Assembly: GCA_018266755.1 (NCBI GenBank)
Contig: JAFDZW010000005.1
Location: 496,001-560,000, forward strand
Origin: Bacteroidota bacterium
GTDB lineage: Bacteria > Bacteroidota > Ignavibacteria > Palsa-1295
Direction of reading: 5' to 3'
Length of the DNA stretch: 64,000 nucleotides
Made by a program: the position numbers and the translations under genes. Position 1 is the stretch's first letter; every line of letters starts with the position of its first letter. Positions 25,731 to 35,326 of this stretch are shown one piece after another. A model generated the notes under the pieces. That model was given only the letters and a program-made list of their open reading frames with translations, made no database searches and was not told the DNA's origin.

Positions 25731-28700
25731 GTGAAGTCTCACATTTGTATTGCTGCGACAGCAATGTTATTGCTGTTGTCTGCTCACACCATTACTGCTC
25801 AATCGAGGAACAGCAAGGCGTCGGTGCTCGCTTCGGCGCGCCGCAATAACGCGTCGGTATTCATCCCGAATCGAGGACAGTTGGTCGATCAATACGGCAA
25901 TCTGATGCCGGAAGTACTCTTCAGCACGCATGACAGCCGAGTCCGCTGTTACCTGACCAAACACAGCCTTCACTTTGTCTTCGGCCGACACCTGGGCACA
26001 ACATCGGATGCTGATGAAATCGAACGACTCAGTCATGCCCCGAGCCATCCGTCTCACGAACACGATTCGCTCCAGTTGACTCGGTTGGACATGGAGCTTG
26101 TCGGAGCGAATCCCGATCCTACCATCGAGTCCATCGACCGTACTTCGAGTTACTCTAATTTCTATCTTGCACAGTGCGCACTCACCCATGTGCCCCACTA
26201 CAAGACGATCGTCTATCGCGATGTGTATCCGAAGATCGATCTTGTCGTCCGGGCACGTGCCACAGGAATCAAACACGAATTTATTGTGCATCCCGGGGGT
26301 GATCCATCTGTGATAGCGCTCCGATATGCTGGGATGGATTCCCTTCGCCTTACGGGCAAAGGCGATTTGAATATTGCCACCCCGGCGGGACTGCTGACCG
26401 AAGACCATCCGTACTGCTATCAAACCCCACACGATGAGAGTGGCAATATCAACCCGGAGATCGGTTCGGGGTTTGTGATCGAGCGGGATGTAGTGCGGTT
26501 TCGTCTCGATCGCTACGACCATACGAAAGATCTCGTGATCGACCCGCTTCACCCGGCATGGGGCTCATATTTCGGCGGCACCGGCGGCGAAGAGCAGGCG
26601 CAATCCCCGGTCATCAACCGAGCAGGAAATATCTACTTCTGTGGCTTTACGCAGTCGAATACAAACATCGCATCGAGCGGCGCATACCAAACGACGCGAG
26701 GAGGCGGATACGACGCGTATCTTGCGAAATTCGATCCGAATGGGAATGAGTTGTGGAGTACCTATTACGGCGGAAGTGGTGATGACTATGCAGGTGGTGT
26801 CGCGCTCGATTCGAACGGCGATGTGCTACTCTTCGGTCAAACCTCCAGCGCAACAGGCATCGCAACCAGCGGTGTGTATCAACAAACGATGGCCGGCGCC
26901 CCGGATGCTTTCCTCGTTCGGTTCGACTCGACCGGCACACGGCAGTGGGGTACGTATTACGGCGGCCCCGCACCAGAGTTAGTAAACGGCTTGCGTTCGA
27001 TCTGTGTGGACCATGCCGGACGAATTTTTATCACTGGTACGACCAATAGCAGTTCGGGCATTGCATCCCCCACCGCTTACCAGCAAAACTTAAGCGGAGC
27101 CGGCTACGATGTATTCGTCGCGTATTTTCACTCGACCGGAAGCATCGGTTGGTCGACCTATTACGGAGGCCCGGGAGAAGATGTCGGGCTTGCAATAGCT
27201 GCAGATGCAAATCGCAACGTGTACGTCGGCGGCTACACATCCACGAATGGAAGTGGGTTCGTCACGTCGAGTGGAGCACAGAGTGTGTATGGAGGCGGTT
27301 CGCACGATGCGTTCTTGACCAAGTTCAACGCGACTACCGGCTCGTTACTTTGGAGTACGTACCTCGGCGGCGCAAGCGACGAAGGACTCGGCGGAGTATT
27401 TGTCGATCGCGATTCATCAATCTATATTTGCGGCAATACTGCGAGCAATTCCAACATTGCCACAGCCGGATCGTACCAACCTAATTTCAACGCGGGCATC
27501 GATGGCTATATCGCCCACTACAGCCCCGCATGTAAACGATTGTGGTCGACATACTACGGCGGTTCTACCGCCGATTTCGTGCAGGAGGTATTTCTCGATT
27601 CCGCGAGATTCTATGTGGCCGGACGTAGTTCAAGTACCGACGGTATTGCTGTGGGCACAACATATCAATCTGCGAACGCCGGTCTGTTCGATGCCTTCTT
27701 GAGCCGCTTCACCAGAGCCGGCACACCGATCTGGACGACATACTATGGCGGGCAATATACAGATTATGGCTACGGTTGTGTGATCGATAAACTTGAGAAC
27801 CCGGTCATGGCCGGCTCGACACTTAGTCCTTCCGGTATTGCCACAACCGGCGCGTTCCAAACAAGCGGCGGCGGTGGGACGAACCGCGACGGATTTGTCG
27901 TACAATTCTGCGATCTCGAAACTCCGACACTCACAAATTCGCGCGACACCGTCTGTGGTGACGGACACGACACGCTTTTTCTGGTCATGCCCCAGACGTA
28001 TCAACACATCTATTGGTACGATACCACCGCATTGCTACCGTGGCTGACCGATAGCACTTCGTACGTCGTTTCAGAAGCGCAACTCGGACTCGGCAAGCAC
28101 ACGATCAGTGTCGAAGTCCATAACGGCATCAACTGCATGGATGTCACAAACGCGATTGAGTTTACGGTAGTCCCGAGCCCTGTCGTCGATGCAGGGATCG
28201 ACACCGGCACATGCGCCGGCGGCTCGGTGATACTCACTGCGACTGCATCCAGCGGACAACCACCGTATACGTACGCTTGGACTCCGACGATCGGTCTTGC
28301 CGGCGCAAACTCTGCGACACCGAAGGCTACCCCGACGAAGACAACTACCTATCATATACTCGTTACCGATGCACGGGGCTGCACTGCAGAAGATTCGGTA
28401 ACGGTGACGGTTCACCCGAGCCCGGTGCTCAATCTAACGAGAAACGAATCGATCTGCCCGGGGTCGTCCACTGTCATCGGAGATACTGCAACTGGCGGAA
28501 TAGCGCCATACACGTATGTATGGAGCCCCGTCACAGGTCTAAGTGCAGGCAATATCGCTACGCCTACTGCAAGTCCAGCAACGACGACGGTGTATTCCGT
28601 CATCGTCACCGATGCGTATGGCTGCCAGACGACCGGCAAAGTAACCGTCACCGTCAGCTCGAATGTTGTGCCAAAAGTGACTCCGGCAGGCCCGGTCGTG

Positions 28701-30473
28701 ATCTGCAAAACCGATAGTGTCGTACTACATGCACAGAAAGGTTTTGCGACCTATCACTGGAGTACCGGCAGCACCGACGATTCGATCGTCGTCAGACAAG
28801 CAGGAAGCTACACTGTCGATGTAACGACGTCAAGTGGTTGCAGCGGGACGTCGCTGCCGGTCGTTGTAACCATTAGTCCCGATCCCGTCGCGACGATCAG
28901 TCCGGCAGGTCCGGTCGAGATATGTAGCGGCACAACCGTAACGTTGACGGCGAACGCAGCATCGGGTTATCTCTGGAGCACGGGCGAAACCACACGTTCG
29001 ATCGTCGTATCCTCTGCTGGAAATTACTCGGTGACAATCAGCAGTGCCGCCGGATGCTCTGCGACATCGCAACCGGTGATCGTAACGATCGCGCCACCTG
29101 TACATCCGACGATCGCAGGACCGACATCCATCTGTGTCGGCGGCGGCGCAGAGAATTATTCAATCCCAGCGAATGCAGGCTCGAGTTATGATTGGACCCC
29201 AACGAACGGTACCATTACCTCCGGGCAAGGCACGAATACTGCTACCATACAATGGGCAGATGCAACACCCGGCACCGCATCATTGAGGGTTATTGAAACG
29301 ACAGCAGGAGGTTGTAAAGATACCGGGACATTGTCGATCACGATCACCGCAGGATTACAACCGACAATTACCGGCGGACCACTCAGTTTCTGTGATGGCG
29401 ATTCCGTCACGCTGGATGCAGGCGCAGGATACGACACGTATCAATGGAAGAAGGATGGGACGGATATCGGCGGAGCCACGGCACAAACACTTCGCGTTGG
29501 CAGCAGCGGTGCATACTCGGTTGCCGTGTCGAATACTGCCGGCTGCAACGGTGTTTCCGCTTCGGTAACGGTTACGGTCTTCCCTACTCCGCCTATACCG
29601 ACGATCACACAGACAAACGATTCGCTGATCAGCTCATCGGCAAGTACATATCAATGGACATTCGGCGGCTCAGTAATCCCTGGTGCTACGGGACAGGTAC
29701 TCACCCCTACCCCACCTGGAGTATACACGGTAACGATCACCGATGCGAACGGCTGTGAGAATACCTCGGCTCCGTTGACCGTGAATCCGACAGTGCTCGC
29801 ATCCGCAACCGTGAGCGTGCCGGCGAGTATCGTCGCTGTCCCGGGCGATCCGGTACAGATCCCGATCACTCTGTCGAATGCAGTGAATCTCGCGCAACGC
29901 GGCGCACGCAATTATGTCGGCGTTATCCGTTTCAATAGCTCGATGCTTGCGTCGGTAGGCTCCACCGCAATCGGTGCCATGAACGGTGTCGAGCGGCTCG
30001 TTCCGTTCAGCGGCACGACAACTCCTGCAAGCGGCACACTGCAGACACTTGATTTCGTCGCTACACTTGGGACCGATAGTTGTACCGATGTTATAATCGA
30101 TACATTCTACTGGACAGATGCGGTCGTTGCCGTTACCCGCAATAACGGTACGTTCTGTGAAACCGGATTTTGCAGTAGTGGTGGTACTGTTCGATTGATC
30201 GATCCGACGGGGATACTGAAGCTCGGGCAAAGTTACCCGAACCCTGCAACTGACATCGTGCGGATCGACTTCGAAGTGATCGAAGACGGCGTCACGAGTC
30301 TGACGCTCGATGATCTGTTCGGACGAGAAGTCCGGACGATATTCTCGAATCCGCTCAAAGCAGGTCCGTATTCACGGACGTTCGATGTTTCGGGCCTTGC
30401 GAACGGTAGTTATCTTTATTCGCTGCGGACACCGACGACGGTGCTCACGCGCATTATGCAGATCACCCACTAA
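25731..30473 (+). CDS. Type IX secretion substrate with SBBP propeller and PKD-like repeats
   Basis: This 1580-residue secreted protein starts with GTG 25731, six bases after GGAGGT. It has a signal peptide (AATAMLLLLSAHTITA-Q) and then a DUF7948-like N-terminal domain (FIPNRGQ, LHFVFG, YKTIVYRDVYPKIDLV). About eight SBBP-type repeats of roughly 55 residues follow (WSTYYGGSGDD, GGVALDSNGDVLLFG), consistent with a beta-propeller. Next come several Ig/PKD-like modules (PYTYAWTPTIGLAG, CSATSQPVIVTI). It ends with a type IX (Por) sorting tail (LGQSYPNPATDIVRIDFEV, LKAGPYSRTFDVSGLANG, SYLYSLRT). It should be exported through the outer membrane and anchored or released by the type IX system. It lies 16 nt before an OmpA-family gene. 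Confidence 0.88.
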   Translation: MKSHICIAATAMLLLLSAHTITAQSRNSKASVLASARRNNASVFIPNRGQLVDQYGNLMPEVLFSTHDSRVRCYLTKHSLHFVFGRHLGTTSDADEIERLSHAPSHPSHEHDSLQLTRLDMELVGANPDPTIESIDRTSSYSNFYLAQCALTHVPHYKTIVYRDVYPKIDLVVRARATGIKHEFIVHPGGDPSVIALRYAGMDSLRLTGKGDLNIATPAGLLTEDHPYCYQTPHDESGNINPEIGSGFVIERDVVRFRLDRYDHTKDLVIDPLHPAWGSYFGGTGGEEQAQSPVINRAGNIYFCGFTQSNTNIASSGAYQTTRGGGYDAYLAKFDPNGNELWSTYYGGSGDDYAGGVALDSNGDVLLFGQTSSATGIATSGVYQQTMAGAPDAFLVRFDSTGTRQWGTYYGGPAPELVNGLRSICVDHAGRIFITGTTNSSSGIASPTAYQQNLSGAGYDVFVAYFHSTGSIGWSTYYGGPGEDVGLAIAADANRNVYVGGYTSTNGSGFVTSSGAQSVYGGGSHDAFLTKFNATTGSLLWSTYLGGASDEGLGGVFVDRDSSIYICGNTASNSNIATAGSYQPNFNAGIDGYIAHYSPACKRLWSTYYGGSTADFVQEVFLDSARFYVAGRSSSTDGIAVGTTYQSANAGLFDAFLSRFTRAGTPIWTTYYGGQYTDYGYGCVIDKLENPVMAGSTLSPSGIATTGAFQTSGGGGTNRDGFVVQFCDLETPTLTNSRDTVCGDGHDTLFLVMPQTYQHIYWYDTTALLPWLTDSTSYVVSEAQLGLGKHTISVEVHNGINCMDVTNAIEFTVVPSPVVDAGIDTGTCAGGSVILTATASSGQPPYTYAWTPTIGLAGANSATPKATPTKTTTYHILVTDARGCTAEDSVTVTVHPSPVLNLTRNESICPGSSTVIGDTATGGIAPYTYVWSPVTGLSAGNIATPTASPATTTVYSVIVTDAYGCQTTGKVTVTVSSNVVPKVTPAGPVVICKTDSVVLHAQKGFATYHWSTGSTDDSIVVRQAGSYTVDVTTSSGCSGTSLPVVVTISPDPVATISPAGPVEICSGTTVTLTANAASGYLWSTGETTRSIVVSSAGNYSVTISSAAGCSATSQPVIVTIAPPVHPTIAGPTSICVGGGAENYSIPANAGSSYDWTPTNGTITSGQGTNTATIQWADATPGTASLRVIETTAGGCKDTGTLSITITAGLQPTITGGPLSFCDGDSVTLDAGAGYDTYQWKKDGTDIGGATAQTLRVGSSGAYSVAVSNTAGCNGVSASVTVTVFPTPPIPTITQTNDSLISSSASTYQWTFGGSVIPGATGQVLTPTPPGVYTVTITDANGCENTSAPLTVNPTVLASATVSVPASIVAVPGDPVQIPITLSNAVNLAQRGARNYVGVIRFNSSMLASVGSTAIGAMNGVERLVPFSGTTTPASGTLQTLDFVATLGTDSCTDVIIDTFYWTDAVVAVTRNNGTFCETGFCSSGGTVRLIDPTGILKLGQSYPNPATDIVRIDFEVIEDGVTSLTLDDLFGREVRTIFSNPLKAGPYSRTFDVSGLANGSYLYSLRTPTTVLTRIMQITH

Positions 30474-30489
30474 TCGGAACGAACGCATC

Positions 30490-32487
30490 ATGCGCGCTAT
30501 CACACGCATTCTCTTCTCTGTCGCTGCTTCGCTCATACTGGTTTCCGGTGCGTTTGCACAGGATACAATTTCGTATGAACGCCGTCCGAGTGTCGGCATC
30601 GTCGGTGGGCTCGCATTGAACCAGCACAGCGGCAATTTCGAACAACTGCCCGGCGTCCCGAATTGCGGCTCGATCTTTACAAACGGATTTGGCATCGGGC
30701 CGGATCTGGGGCTGCAATACAGACTCCCGATCGACGAGAATCTATCGATCGCCGTCAGGGGCCTCTACCTCTCACACGGAGGGACGTTCAATGCCGACGA
30801 GCACATTCCGCTTTCTGTCGGCGGTGTGCTCACAGCCGCAACCGATCGTCATACGCTGGATGTCTCGTTGAGTTCGCTGGCTCTGCAACCGATCGCACAA
30901 TACGATCTGACCCCGCAACTCGGTGTGTTTGCCGGGTTGCAACTGAGCTATTTGCTCAGCGCAAGCTTCGCACAACACGAAGAACTGACATCTCCATCGA
31001 ACGGAGTATTCTATGAGAATCGTCAGCGAACGAGGAATCAACAATCGGGCTCGATCCCCGATGTATCAACGATCGGCGCTGCGATCGTCGTCGGCGCAGG
31101 CTATCAATTGCCCCTGAATAGTTCAGGTACGCTTCATGCCGTACCGCAAGCGTTTTTTTCGATCGGACTTGCCCAGCAAGTGAGCGGTATCGACTGGAAG
31201 ACGAACACGTTCAATGCGGCGGTCGCGGTGGAATACTCACCACGCAAGGAAGTTGCAGTTCCTCCTCCGCCTCCACCACCCCCGCCGCCGGCACCAACCC
31301 CGGTTCCCCCGCCGCCGATCGCAGCAAACATTCGAGCTGTCGGACTTACCAACGACGGTACCGAAACGCCGGCCATCGATGTCGTCGTCGAAGAACTCTA
31401 CGCCAAGAATTTAGCGCCGATACTTCCGTTCGTGTTTTTCGACTCGGTATCGACTGCGATCCCGAACCGCATGCACATGATCGGCTCCGACGAAGCCGTT
31501 CGGTTCGAAGTCAACAAAGTTGCTACGAGCAATGCGCTCACGACGCACATGGATATGCTCAATATCATCGGTAGTCGCCTTGCCGCGTCGCCGAGCACAC
31601 GAGTGACACTGACAGGGATTGTACATAGCACGACGGCACCCGCAATTGCGCGTGCACGAGCGGAGAACGTTCGAGATTATTTCACACGTATCTGGAAGAT
31701 TGCAAAGAATCGGATCGTCATACAAACACAACCATCGCAGGTTGCTTCGAATCTCGACCCGGACATCATCACGGAAGAGAATCGGGTCGAGATCGCATCG
31801 AACGATGAGAGTCTGTTCGATCCGCTGGTAACCGTCGATACCGTACGGGCGGCTGAACCGCCTGCGCTGCGAATCTATCCGTTTGCGCTGCATATCTCGC
31901 GAGCAAGCGCGTGGCATATCGCAGCCCTTCAGAATGGCCAAGTTATTGCGTCGTGGGACGCTCGTGATTCAGTCCTCCCCGCTCATCTCGATTGGCAATT
32001 CACCGATCGCACACTTCCCAAGTATCCGGGCTCGCTGATGTTCGAGCTCACTGTGACGGACTCAATCGGCCGGTCAACCACATCGAGCACGTCGCTTCCG
32101 ATCCGACAAGTCACGCTCGGCAAAGAACGTGCGACGCTCGTTGCAGGAAAGTCGATCGAACGATACAATCTCATTGTCTTCGATCGAGGATCATCGTCGT
32201 TAACACAGCATCACCGCAGGCTCACGGACCGAATTCGTGCCGAGATCAAACCGAACTCCAGCATCAGCGTGATCGGCTATACCGACCGCGTCGGCGAAGC
32301 TGCATACAATCAACGTCTGTCGGAAGATCGCGCGCAGGTAGTTGCAAAGGCACTGAATGTGGGATCAAATGCACAGGTTCGAGGGATCGGGGAAACGCAA
32401 GACCTCTATTCGAATACGCTCCCCGAAGGACGATTTTTTTGTCGAACGGTCGTGATCACGATCGAGACACAGCAGAAAACGCCATAG
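30490..32487 (+). CDS. OmpA-family outer membrane protein with two OmpA-like regions
   Basis: This 665-residue protein has a signal peptide (RILFSVAASLILVSGAFA-Q) and an N-terminal beta-barrel domain to about residue 250. A proline-rich linker follows near 258-277 (PPPPPPPPPPAPTPVPPPP). Next is a degenerate OmpA-like unit (VFFDSVSTAIPNR, VTLTGIVHSTTAPAIARARAENV) and an intervening beta domain. The canonical OmpA peptidoglycan-binding domain closes the protein (VIGYTDRVGEAAYNQRLSEDRAQVV). The start is ATG 30490; the upstream open frame overlaps the previous gene. It probably tethers the outer membrane to peptidoglycan. The 16-nt gap from the type IX substrate suggests a shared transcript. Confidence 0.86.
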   Translation: MRAITRILFSVAASLILVSGAFAQDTISYERRPSVGIVGGLALNQHSGNFEQLPGVPNCGSIFTNGFGIGPDLGLQYRLPIDENLSIAVRGLYLSHGGTFNADEHIPLSVGGVLTAATDRHTLDVSLSSLALQPIAQYDLTPQLGVFAGLQLSYLLSASFAQHEELTSPSNGVFYENRQRTRNQQSGSIPDVSTIGAAIVVGAGYQLPLNSSGTLHAVPQAFFSIGLAQQVSGIDWKTNTFNAAVAVEYSPRKEVAVPPPPPPPPPPAPTPVPPPPIAANIRAVGLTNDGTETPAIDVVVEELYAKNLAPILPFVFFDSVSTAIPNRMHMIGSDEAVRFEVNKVATSNALTTHMDMLNIIGSRLAASPSTRVTLTGIVHSTTAPAIARARAENVRDYFTRIWKIAKNRIVIQTQPSQVASNLDPDIITEENRVEIASNDESLFDPLVTVDTVRAAEPPALRIYPFALHISRASAWHIAALQNGQVIASWDARDSVLPAHLDWQFTDRTLPKYPGSLMFELTVTDSIGRSTTSSTSLPIRQVTLGKERATLVAGKSIERYNLIVFDRGSSSLTQHHRRLTDRIRAEIKPNSSISVIGYTDRVGEAAYNQRLSEDRAQVVAKALNVGSNAQVRGIGETQDLYSNTLPEGRFFCRTVVITIETQQKTP

Positions 32488-32495
32488 CACCGACA

Positions 32496-33236
32496 CTACT
32501 TGAGCGTGTAACTTGTCAGTGTCATCGTCTGCGTCTCCGTTAAGGCACTAGAGTCGAGAGCACTGGAAATCTCTTGGTCGAGTGTAAAGTAACCGATCGA
32601 CGGTGCAAAATCTACGTTACGTATTATATTAATCGTTTGTGTTAACAAACCACCGCTGCTTGGGTCGGTCGTCGTGGCTGTCGCGGCAAGAAGCATCTTG
32701 ATCCGGCTTGTTTGCAGCAATTTCCCTTGCACGTCTGCAAATCCTGAACCGAGAAACGACACAGTATCGTACATCAATTCGTGAATTTGTTCGCCCTGAA
32801 CGTTCAAGGTAGAATCCATCACTAAACCATTCCACGGTTGATGCGTGTACACAGGGTATGGGACCCAGATGGACTGATCTGGAAATGCCAGGCTTCCGAC
32901 CTGCTGTGTGACGTCACCGGACGATTCGAAGTTATAGAACACATCCTCGGGCGGAGTGAACCCGTCGTTCACTGAACGAAGTACGTGCAACACGTTACGA
33001 TGACTACCAAGCAACACTCCCGATTCAATGACAGAATCCGTTACAGTGATCGTATCGAATCCTCCGAATGCTCCGGGACTCGATAGCTGCGTATAGTGAA
33101 AGACACTCCCCGGCCCGGGCATGACAGAAATCCCGCCGGATCCGCTATTTACCGACGAGTCACTGCAGCCATAAAACTGTACTACCACCAGCACGACAGC
33201 GAGCGCGAAGCAACGACTATTGGTACTCATGTGCAT
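32496..33236 (-). CDS. Lipoprotein, function unknown
   Basis: This 246-residue protein has a lipoprotein signal ending FYGCSDSS (lipobox Y-G-C). The rest is beta-rich with no recognised domain, for example SVFHYTQLSSPGAFGGFDTITVTDS and an FTLDQEISSALDSS C-terminal region. ATG 33236 and ATG 33230 are both possible starts. It lies 8 nt downstream of another small lipoprotein and converges head-on with the OmpA gene, with only 8 nt between the stops. Confidence 0.75.
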   Translation of the reverse strand: MHMSTNSRCFALAVVLVVVQFYGCSDSSVNSGSGGISVMPGPGSVFHYTQLSSPGAFGGFDTITVTDSVIESGVLLGSHRNVLHVLRSVNDGFTPPEDVFYNFESSGDVTQQVGSLAFPDQSIWVPYPVYTHQPWNGLVMDSTLNVQGEQIHELMYDTVSFLGSGFADVQGKLLQTSRIKMLLAATATTTDPSSGGLLTQTINIIRNVDFAPSIGYFTLDQEISSALDSSALTETQTMTLTSYTLK

Positions 33237-33244
33237 CTATCGGT

Positions 33245-33538
33245 TTACCGGATAGGGGTTGAGACAGAAACACACTGATTACAAAATCCGCCTGGGGGAT
33301 TGCTCGGATCGCCGCAGAAATTCGTCGGCATCGCACCCCCATACGTATAACTATTCGATTGGCCGAAAAGCAGTCCGTTATATGGCGATTCGTTCGGTCC
33401 GGCCTGTGAAGGGTAATACGCCGGGAAGACTTCCGTGCGTCGGTATTGCACTCTGCTTCCTTGCGTCAGCGGTGCACAAGAACACATTCCACCAACGACT
33501 ACGATGATAAGAAGCAAAGAACCGATCGTACGACGCAT
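33245..33538 (-). CDS. Small lipoprotein with C-terminal cysteines
   Basis: This 97-residue protein has a signal (MRRTIGSLLLIIVVVGGM) followed by CSC, so Cys19 or Cys21 is lipidated. The mature part is Tyr/Gly/Asn-rich and has three further cysteines near the end (NFCGDPSNPPGGFCNQC). No family is recognised. AAGGGGAG just upstream gives a good ribosome site. It is the middle gene of a three-gene minus-strand set of envelope proteins (34334 to 32496). Confidence 0.7.
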   Translation of the reverse strand: MRRTIGSLLLIIVVVGGMCSCAPLTQGSRVQYRRTEVFPAYYPSQAGPNESPYNGLLFGQSNSYTYGGAMPTNFCGDPSNPPGGFCNQCVSVSTPIR

Positions 33539-33617
33539 GATACTCCCCTTAACGACGTGAATGACTACCGATATAATACGCCGACGGAGTGAAGAGTTTC
33601 AGTCACATCTGACCAAG

Positions 33618-34334
33618 CTAATAGTAGCTGATAACGGCCGTCAGCAGCACGCCTGCATCGGATCGTTTTGTGTTGATATTCGCAAACCCCACGAGACCGA
33701 TACCGACGTATTGCAGGAGTGTGTAATGCGCTTGTAGTTGGATCGGTACGCCGAACCCCCATTCATAGGTATTGACATGTGAAGCGTTCGTATCGACGGG
33801 GACCGGAGCACCGACGCGGCCTCGGCCGCGTCGCCAGTTCGTTGCGAAACTATACCACGACAATCCGGCAGAGGCCGAGAGGGTGAGCTGTTCGGGCAGG
33901 AAACCGTATGCGATCAGATCGCGCGGCGCTGTTGCATAGCCGACGGTGGCATCGATCTCGGTCCAGGAGTACCGAGGAGGAGTTCGTTGTACACTCGTGT
34001 TTCTCAAGATGTCGCCGCCAAGCAGCAAGTGATACGATTGCCATGACAATCCACCGGCATATGCCAGCGGCGCCGTATGAGCCAACGCTCCACTACCACC
34101 AATCCCAGCCCAGAGCGTAATGTGGTGGTTATGCTGCTCTCGCATGCCGAGGACGCCGATGCTTCGGCTGCCTGACTCAGCTCCCCAATCATCCGAACTG
34201 CGTTCGGGAAATTCCTGGGATCGCGCAATATTAGCTCTCAGAAGCGATACGACGAACAATCCAATACCGAGTAGCACCAATACTCTCTGCCGACTCTCGC
34301 ATCTCCCCCAATTGCGTTTCCTCCAGTACATCAT
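33618..34334 (-). CDS. Exported beta-barrel-like outer membrane protein
   Basis: This protein of about 238 residues has an Arg-rich N-terminus, a signal helix (VLVLLGIGLFVVSLLRANIA, RSQ site), and a C-terminal region of alternating aromatic/small beta strands. Examples are HITLWAGIGGSGALA, YHLLLGGDIL, LTLSASAGLSWYSFATNW and a final VLLTAVISYY ending in Tyr-Tyr, which is typical of barrel proteins. The frame is open to 34400; the start at 34334 (MMYWRKR) gives a normal signal-peptide length but is not certain. It is the first gene of the envelope set and divergent from the DUF5995 gene. Confidence 0.65.
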   Translation of the reverse strand: MMYWRKRNWGRCESRQRVLVLLGIGLFVVSLLRANIARSQEFPERSSDDWGAESGSRSIGVLGMREQHNHHITLWAGIGGSGALAHTAPLAYAGGLSWQSYHLLLGGDILRNTSVQRTPPRYSWTEIDATVGYATAPRDLIAYGFLPEQLTLSASAGLSWYSFATNWRRGRGRVGAPVPVDTNASHVNTYEWGFGVPIQLQAHYTLLQYVGIGLVGFANINTKRSDAGVLLTAVISYY

Positions 34335-34432
34335 AGAGGAAAGACACAGGAACGAACAAAGAGTTTCGACCCCCAAATCGAACGGCGAACCATACCTCAC
34401 TGTTGGACTCTATCATCATTTCGGAATCGCCC

Positions 34433-35200
34433 ATGCAGCAGTTACCCAGCACGATCGACGAAGTCATCTCCCGAATGGAGGAGATCGTACACCAGTGCGA
34501 ACAAAACGCTTCCCGGCTCGGCTATTTTGCCGCACTCTATCGCCAGGTTACGATCGAGATTCGTCGTAATATCATCGAGCGCACGTTCGATAATCCGGAA
34601 TTGCTCGAACGGCTTGCTGTCACCTTCGCGGGTCGGTACTTTACTGCATTGGAAGAGTTCGAGTCGTCCGCTCGGCCAACTGCTCCGTGGGTCGTCGCAT
34701 TCGAAGCGTCCAACCGTCGTCGCCCGATCATTCTGCAGCACTTGCTCTTGGGGATGAACGCGCATATCAATTTTGATCTGGCGATTGCATCCGCCGCAAC
34801 GTCGCCGTCGGTCGATATTCTCACATTGAAAGCCGACTTCATGAAGGTCAATGATATTCTCGCCACGCAAGTCCCTCAGGTATTGAAATCCATGAGCAAG
34901 TGTTCGCCGCTCATCGGTCTCGTGACCGTATTCTATAAGCATACCGAAGAGAAAGTCGCTCATTTCAGCATGGACATCGCCCGTGCATTCAGTTGGCTGA
35001 CAGCCGAGGATCTTGCCGTAGCAGACCAAGCTCGCTACGCAACGCTCCTGCAGACAAGCACTACAAATAGCACGCAACTGGGCCGCAAACTTCGGAGCCC
35101 GAAATTTCTCGTCCGCACACTCTTCGCCATCATTGCGCTGCTCGAGTCGAACAATGTCCGGCGTAACATTGGGTATCTCGCAGGCAGCAGTGCAAAATAG
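34433..35200 (+). CDS. DUF5995 family protein
   Basis: This 255-residue all-helical protein matches the DUF5995 pattern. It has IDEVISRMEEIVHQCEQN at the start, FAALYRQVTIEI, FAGRYFTALEEF, and the conserved ILQHLLLGMNAHINFDLAIA with DFMKVNDILA. No signal peptide or membrane helix is present. Family function is unknown; the His/Asn-rich central helix could form a metal or cofactor site, which is inference. ATG 34433 is preferred over TTG 34403. It is followed by a 126-nt spacer containing an inverted repeat. Confidence 0.8.
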   Translation: MQQLPSTIDEVISRMEEIVHQCEQNASRLGYFAALYRQVTIEIRRNIIERTFDNPELLERLAVTFAGRYFTALEEFESSARPTAPWVVAFEASNRRRPIILQHLLLGMNAHINFDLAIASAATSPSVDILTLKADFMKVNDILATQVPQVLKSMSKCSPLIGLVTVFYKHTEEKVAHFSMDIARAFSWLTAEDLAVADQARYATLLQTSTTNSTQLGRKLRSPKFLVRTLFAIIALLESNNVRRNIGYLAGSSAK

Positions 35201-35244
35201 CTCTCAAAAGTCAGAACTACATCCCGTTGTCTGTGTGTTGATTC

Positions 35245-35266
35245 ATTGGATGTTGATACATCCAAT
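35245..35266. repeat. Inverted repeat upstream of the cytochrome gene
   Basis: ATTGGATG (35245-35252) and CATCCAAT (35259-35266) form a perfect 8-bp inverted repeat with a 6-nt loop, 61 nt before the cytochrome start codon. It could be an operator for a dimeric regulator or a weak hairpin; no T-run follows. Confidence 0.4.
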
Positions 35267-35326
35267 AGCTTGCCGGGCTCCTTTGAAGTGTGTTGGGAGA
35301 GTTTGGACCACAATGTATTCGCTCGC

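Noticed and set aside
25731-30473. Internal repeats as evidence of a CRISPR or mobile element
   Set aside because: The repeats are in-frame coding modules (SBBP and PKD-like) with diverged DNA, not direct repeats with spacers.
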